Below are positions 17,704-21,633 of a DNA stretch of 21,633 nt, piece by piece. This DNA is from Saprospiraceae bacterium (GTDB lineage: Bacteria; Bacteroidota; Bacteroidia; Chitinophagales; Saprospiraceae), in the NCBI GenBank assembly GCA_016708265.1, contig JADJGA010000001.1:1-21633 (forward strand), given 5' to 3'. The position numbers and the translations under genes are program-made. Below the pieces are notes generated by a model that had not been told where the DNA came from, did no database searches, and saw only the letters and a list, made by a program, of their open reading frames with translations. How positions within the stretch are numbered: position 1 is the stretch's first letter; every line of letters begins with the position of its first letter.

Positions 17704-18556
17704 TTTTTAAATTTATAAGTTTCTTCAGGCAACAAAATATCTACAATAAGTCCCTTTCCTCCCATAAGACCTGATTTTATTATCCTGCTTTTTAGGATTT
17801 CTCAATACAATAACCTGGTTTTCCCCGGTAACCCTGAATTTATTTCCCTCAACAACAATAGCAGTTGATTCATCAATTCCGACACATTTGGTCAGATTTT
17901 CAAGTGATGCAGCCATCAGTCTGTTCATTCTCTGCCTTTTTATAAATGCTGGTCTACTATGAGTTTACCTGACCAATCCTAACCTTCAGTGACCTCAATA
18001 TTGTCAGGCTCAATTGTAGGGTATCTACCCGTATATTCAGGATATTTTAATGAATTTCCCGTGATCATTTTTTGCTCATGACTGCAGCACCAGCACTAGT
18101 GCCTGCTATTGTGGCCCAGCAGAAAGGCTTTGTGTATTGCCTGATAAATCAGCTTTGCCAACAATTTTCATAAACCTTGTCTGATCTCCCGCTGACATAT
18201 ATCAAAGGAGCTCTGGCAATAGAATCTACCTGAAATGATGTAATAGCCTGGCCTTCTGAAAATTCATTCCTGAAACATTTACTATACCTGACAGAAGCAA
18301 ATCCTGCTTTGCATACCAGACAGCACTGTCAGGCTCTTCGCTAGACATTGGAAGAATTATTAGTATCATCAGGTTTTTCAGCCCAGCTGTTCTCACCATT
18401 TCCTGCATCAGGCTTACAGGTTTTCTCCACCTCCTCTTATGAACAGCTTCCCTTTTATATTTTCATTCTGTGCCTTTAATCAGCTGATAAAATAAGTAGG
18501 TACATCAAAACACAAAACTGTTAATTATAGTTGATCTTTTTTCTTGACAGGTTCAT
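17704..18556 (-). CDS. cphB: Cyanophycinase, peptidase S51 (multiple frameshifts)
   Basis: Cyanophycinase cleaves cyanophycin (poly-Asp with Arg side chains) to beta-Asp-Arg. Reconstructed on the minus strand: NENIKGKLFI and GGG, MQEMVRTAGLKNLMI, PMSSEEPDSAVWYAKQDL, APLIYVSGRSDKVYEN, the nucleophile motif WATIAGTSAGAAVMSKK (about 18070-18118), the family motif DQHFIKRQRMNRL, then CVGIDESTAIVVEGNKFRV and QVIVLRNPKK. The frame changes several times, and a TAA interrupts the signal-peptide region. The best start is near 18556 (MNLSRKKINYN, then the hydrophobic FCVLMYLLILSA), with 18505 as the alternative. The natural stop is probably hidden by a short A-run at 17704-17708; one more A gives YKFKK and a stop, separating it from iadA. 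Identity is strong; exact ends are uncertain. Confidence 0.82.
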
Positions 18557-18581
18557 TTACAAGGCTATTTAATTTCAAATC

Positions 18582-18589
18582 CAAAAATA
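18582..18589 (-). promoter_or_regulatory. Possible -7 box for the cphB-iadA-M28 operon
   Basis: The minus strand reads TATTTTTG (TAnnTTTG consensus), 26 bases before the proposed cphB start. No well-spaced -33 box is visible. Confidence 0.25.
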
Positions 18590-18626
18590 CAAAACAAGAG
18601 CATTTAACCTAAAAATTCAATAATAC

Positions 18627-18659
18627 TTTTAAACAATAACTTCTTTTTCTATATATTTG
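18627..18659 (+). promoter_or_regulatory. Possible promoter of the exported S51-like peptidase
   Basis: TATATTTG (18652-18659) matches TAnnTTTG exactly. TTTT (18627-18630), 21 bases upstream, is one base off the -33 box. The proposed start codon is at 18711. The region lies between two divergent S51 genes, so shared control is possible. Confidence 0.35.
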
Positions 18660-18710
18660 TTGCATTATTCTTCAATGCCTTTAATCAGTTTTTGATAAAC
18701 CAATATATTT

Positions 18711-20651
18711 ATGACCAGAAAATGCTTACTGATTTTATTTAATATTTAATTGACGGGAATGTATTCTCAGAACGGCAGAATACTGATTGTAGGTGGTGGA
18801 GCGGAAAAAACGGAGTCAACAGCTGGAGTACACCAGATCAAATGGGCAGGAGAAGGCAAAAGAGTAGCAATTATAGGAATTTCAACAGGAAGCCTTGCAT
18901 ATTCAAACAACAGCAATGCGGAGCTGCATTGCTGAAGGAATTTGCAGTAAGCAACAGGAATCTGCTAATTCGCAAGCATTTATGATACATTAATAACTTA
19001 TCAGACAATTTTTCCAGGTGGTGACCAACACGATTATTCAACTACTACAAAGATACCAAATTGATTGATGCCGTAAAATTTGTTTGTTCAAATGTTGGTA
19101 TAATTGGTGGAATTTCACTTGGAATGCACATTCTTTCTTCTGTCGTTTACACGGCAAAAAATGGCAGTGCCTATCCAGATGAATGCATTGAAGATCCTAA
19201 CAATAAATATATTGCACTTGCTGAAGATTTCCTGGATTTCGTTCCGGACATTTGTTTGATAGCCATTTTGCAGAAAGAGGCAGGTTTGGTCGTCTGGTAG
19301 GTTTTGGCAAATTACAGACTAAATAATGGAAAGGATATTATAGGACTTGGTATGGATGATCTTACGTACTACCATTGACGAAATGGACTTGGAACAGTTT
19401 ACGGGAGAGGATGATGCCAAATCTTATTTTCTTTGTTGGCAATTTTAGTCAGAATAGTAAAACTGCTTGCGGATTCAAAAAAAATAGTTCAAAGCCTAGG
19501 ATGTAAGGTGATTTTAAAACCAGAGAAACAGAAACCGATAAATTAACAAGAGTCATCAATACTGCAGTTGGCAGAAAACGGGAACGCTACTGTACTGGCA
19601 AGTAGAATGAAAAAGCCTTGGAAATACAGGAACTCCTCGATGATCTCTTCGAACAATACAGGAATAAATCTGATGCTGTCCTTATCCTTACAGGTGAAAT
19701 CTCACTCGCAGCTTCATATAAGGATAAATTGTTGCCTGCAAAGTTTCACAACCGTCGAAGTCAGGAGTATAGATCACAACGCCGGAACAGATCCCGGACT
19801 TAAACAACTGATAAACTTCATCACAAAAAATTGTTTTGCTTTCAATTCAACTACAGGTTTTATGCAACTCTGAAAACCTCAGGAAAAATGGTATTACTTT
19901 GAAAAATAAACTTAGTAATCCCGGCATGATATCGGCTTTATCGGAGATGACTCTGCTTTGCAGGAAAAACTGTAATAGAAAACTTACATACCGAATACGC
20001 TGGTTACCATGCACAACTGACGTTCGAAACTGGATTTGATTGCTGGTTATATAGTGTAATCATGCCAAACACTTATTTTCAACAGTATTATGTACGAGAA
20101 TTCAGCAACCGCTATCTCTCAAGTGGTGTCCAAAGACACACTAAGGTACGGTATTGGCCTACTGATCACACAACTACATGAAATTCACCCAATCAGATGG
20201 TAAAACCATATTTACGGTTATGGAAAGACCGGTGAAGATACTTGCAATGATGGAGGAAAAACCGTTTCTTTTTCCAGTCTGACATGTTCGAAGTACAAGT
20301 TCAAACCTCCAGGTGATGACAGCGGATTCGATGAATTGTACCTTACGCTGACTGATAATACGAAACCTTATTTTATGGGAATAACTGGAACCAAGTTCAA
20401 TCCTGCCGGGTGATGGGCCCACAGGTTAAAGTTAATTTTAATCCTGTAAATGACGCTTTTTTCTGCAATTAGGCCGATGATTTTTTCAATTACAAAATAT
20501 CTGGCCTGACTTAAGGTTGATCTTAAAAGTGATGAAGCATTTACAGGTAAATTCATTGATATTTCTTCTTTGCAAAAGTATGTATTTAGTTGAAATATCC
20601 TTAGGACAAAATAACTTAAAACCTTCAGTTGCAAAAATAATTAAAGAATAA
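18711..20651 (+). CDS. T9SS-exported cyanophycinase-like exopeptidase (S51), heavily frameshifted
   Basis: ATG 18711 opens a signal peptide (MTRKCLLILFNI, in-frame TAA, LTGMYSQ). Pieces from all three plus frames then spell an S51-like protein: NGRILIVGGGAEKTES, WAGEGKRVAIIG, FPGGDQHDYYNYYKDTKLID, the nucleophile loop GIIGGISLGMHILSS (Ser codon 19115-19117; the usual motif is GTSAG), YPDECIEDPNNKYIALAEDFL, DSHFAERGRFGRLVGF and IIGLGMDD. A long C-terminal extension follows (YAGYHAQLTF, NYMKFTQSDGKTIFTV, SGFDELYLTLTD). The end is a T9SS sorting domain: NFNPVNDAFF, ADDFFNYKISGLT, LKSDEAFTGKFIDISSLQK, MYLVEISLGQNNLK, stop 20649-20651. It would act outside the cell. Breaks are so dense that sequence errors are the likeliest cause, but a pseudogene cannot be excluded. 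Confidence 0.75.
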
Positions 20652-20708
20652 GATATTTTTATAATTTTATAAACATGAATAAATTAAATGTTAATCCTAA
20701 ATTCAGTC

Positions 20709-21633
20709 ATGAGAAAATTGATTCTTTTATTTTTAGCTCCGCTTTCTGTGGCATGGTTGTAGGACAAACTGTGGTTATCACAGGCAGTTGGTTTCAAAGC
20801 GTTGATAAACTGCCGGTACGCGGAGTGACAGTCTGGAAAAAAACACAGAACGGGATTATTATCGACATGGAAGGCATTTATAAGCTCGAAACCGAACACA
20901 GTGATACAATAGTGTCTTCACGAGATCGGAATGAAAACGCTTGAGGAAAATGTGAAACGGACGTACCAGATTGATGTCGAACTGACGGATGACAACATCA
21001 AACCCGATGAGGTCATTAGAAGTTGCTGATTGAGAGCATCGAGCAAAAACTGAGATCCGGTTCCGTCAGTGCTGTTAGTGAAAGTGAGATCAAAAGGAAC
21101 TGCCTAGGACTATTGACGGAGTATATTGCAGGGAAAACAGCCTGTGTTTAACAATACAAAATTCAGGTACCTCGGTGGTCAGCTAAAAATCAAACTCTTC
21201 GTGGAGGCAGTCGATAAATGCAGGGTAATCAACCATTGATTATTATAGACGGTGTTCCTACGATAACAGGAAGTTGGGCAGAAGGTTACAGAAAGGTCAG
21301 GAAATAGATGCACTCTCAGATCTGCCTGGGTGATAATTAATCTTTTACAATAAAGGACGCTTCTGCAACCGCAATTTCTGGTGCTAGGGGATCTAAACGG
21401 AGTTATTCTTATAACCAAAAGTCGAAAAGGGAAGTCTTCAGAAAACCGATGTTCTTGCTGAAGTACTTATTACGGCTGGCAGCCTTCTCCGAAGAAAGAG
21501 TCGGCCAGAACTCAGCGAATGCCACAATGGAATGAATATAAAGGCACACATGTTCAGGGATTGATACAGACTCGATGAAGGAAAATATTGCAGGTTGTTC
21601 CAACCACTAACACAGAACTTTCACTGAGCAGTG
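20709..21633 (+). CDS. SusC-like TonB-dependent outer-membrane receptor, N-terminal part (runs off window, many frameshifts)
   Basis: ATG 20709 gives a good signal peptide (MRKLILLFLAPLSVAW), better than the ATG at 20675. A carboxypeptidase-like regulatory domain follows (VVITGSW, LPVRGVTVW, GIIIDMEGIYKLE, TYQIDVELTDDNIK). The plug domain shows SESEIKR, TIDGV, INAGNQPLIIIDGVP, IIKDASATAI and GSNGVILITTKKGK in changing frames. These are hallmark motifs of SusC/RagA transporters, which import oligosaccharides or peptides together with a SusD lipoprotein. The barrel and any SusD partner lie beyond the window. It starts about 57 bases after the exported S51-like gene on the same strand, suggesting joint expression and possible uptake of its products. 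Frame breaks occur every 50-100 bases, probably from poor sequence. Confidence 0.8.

Noticed and set aside
20174..20634. Minus-strand open frames of 82 and 88 codons with a plausible-looking MNLPVNASSLL start
   Set aside because: The plus strand here encodes the C-terminus and T9SS tail of the S51-like protein; the minus frames are shadows revealed by frameshifts.

Overview
The window reads as chromosomal DNA of a Bacteroidota (Bacteroidetes) bacterium, probably an environmental one. The evidence is low GC, Bacteroidota-restricted families (DUF4292, DUF4293, stand-alone MnmD, DUF937-OmpA proteins, AspT/YidE-type transporter, SusC-type TonB-dependent receptor), two proteins ending in type IX secretion (T9SS) sorting domains, and -33/-7 promoters of the TTTG / TAnnTTTG type. 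No rRNA, tRNA, CRISPR array, phage or insertion sequence was recognised.

Layout. 1-2000 (minus): the start of rpoN (sigma-54) and a DUF937-OmpA envelope protein. 2000-2470: a gene-poor stretch with a possible gene remnant and a perfect palindrome. 2475-6559 (plus): alpha/beta hydrolase, DUF4292 lipoprotein, EnvC-like murein hydrolase activator, HflX GTPase. 6587-7026 (minus): DUF4293 membrane protein. 7027-7634: a structured intergenic repeat. 7635-8877 (plus): M14 carboxypeptidase lipoprotein. 8895-10597 (minus): AspT-type transporter. 10850-15502 (plus): mnmD, a second M14 carboxypeptidase, an N-acylamino-acid racemase/OSB-synthase-like enolase, and a secreted N-formylglutamate-amidohydrolase-like protein with a T9SS tail. 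15552-18556 (minus): cyanophycinase, isoaspartyl dipeptidase and M28 aminopeptidase, in transcription order. 18711-20651 (plus): a second, T9SS-exported S51/cyanophycinase-like exopeptidase. 20709-end (plus): the N-terminus of a SusC-like TonB-dependent receptor.

The second half (about 7.6-21.6 kb) is unusually rich in enzymes that hydrolyse or rearrange peptides and acylated amino acids. The most coherent module is cyanophycinase + isoaspartyl dipeptidase + a divergent exported S51 peptidase + SusC-type receptor. It looks like a locus for using cyanophycin or other beta-aspartyl peptides: outside cleavage, outer-membrane uptake, then hydrolysis to aspartate and arginine or other amino acids. 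This is inference from gene content.

Quality warning. Many genes are interrupted by single-base indels, often in homopolymers, while their family motifs continue intact in the next frame. Such breaks are about one per gene up to 15 kb and become very dense after about 18 kb. The pattern fits an unpolished long-read assembly, thin towards the right end, better than real pseudogenes. Coordinates of broken genes are for the reconstructed locus.
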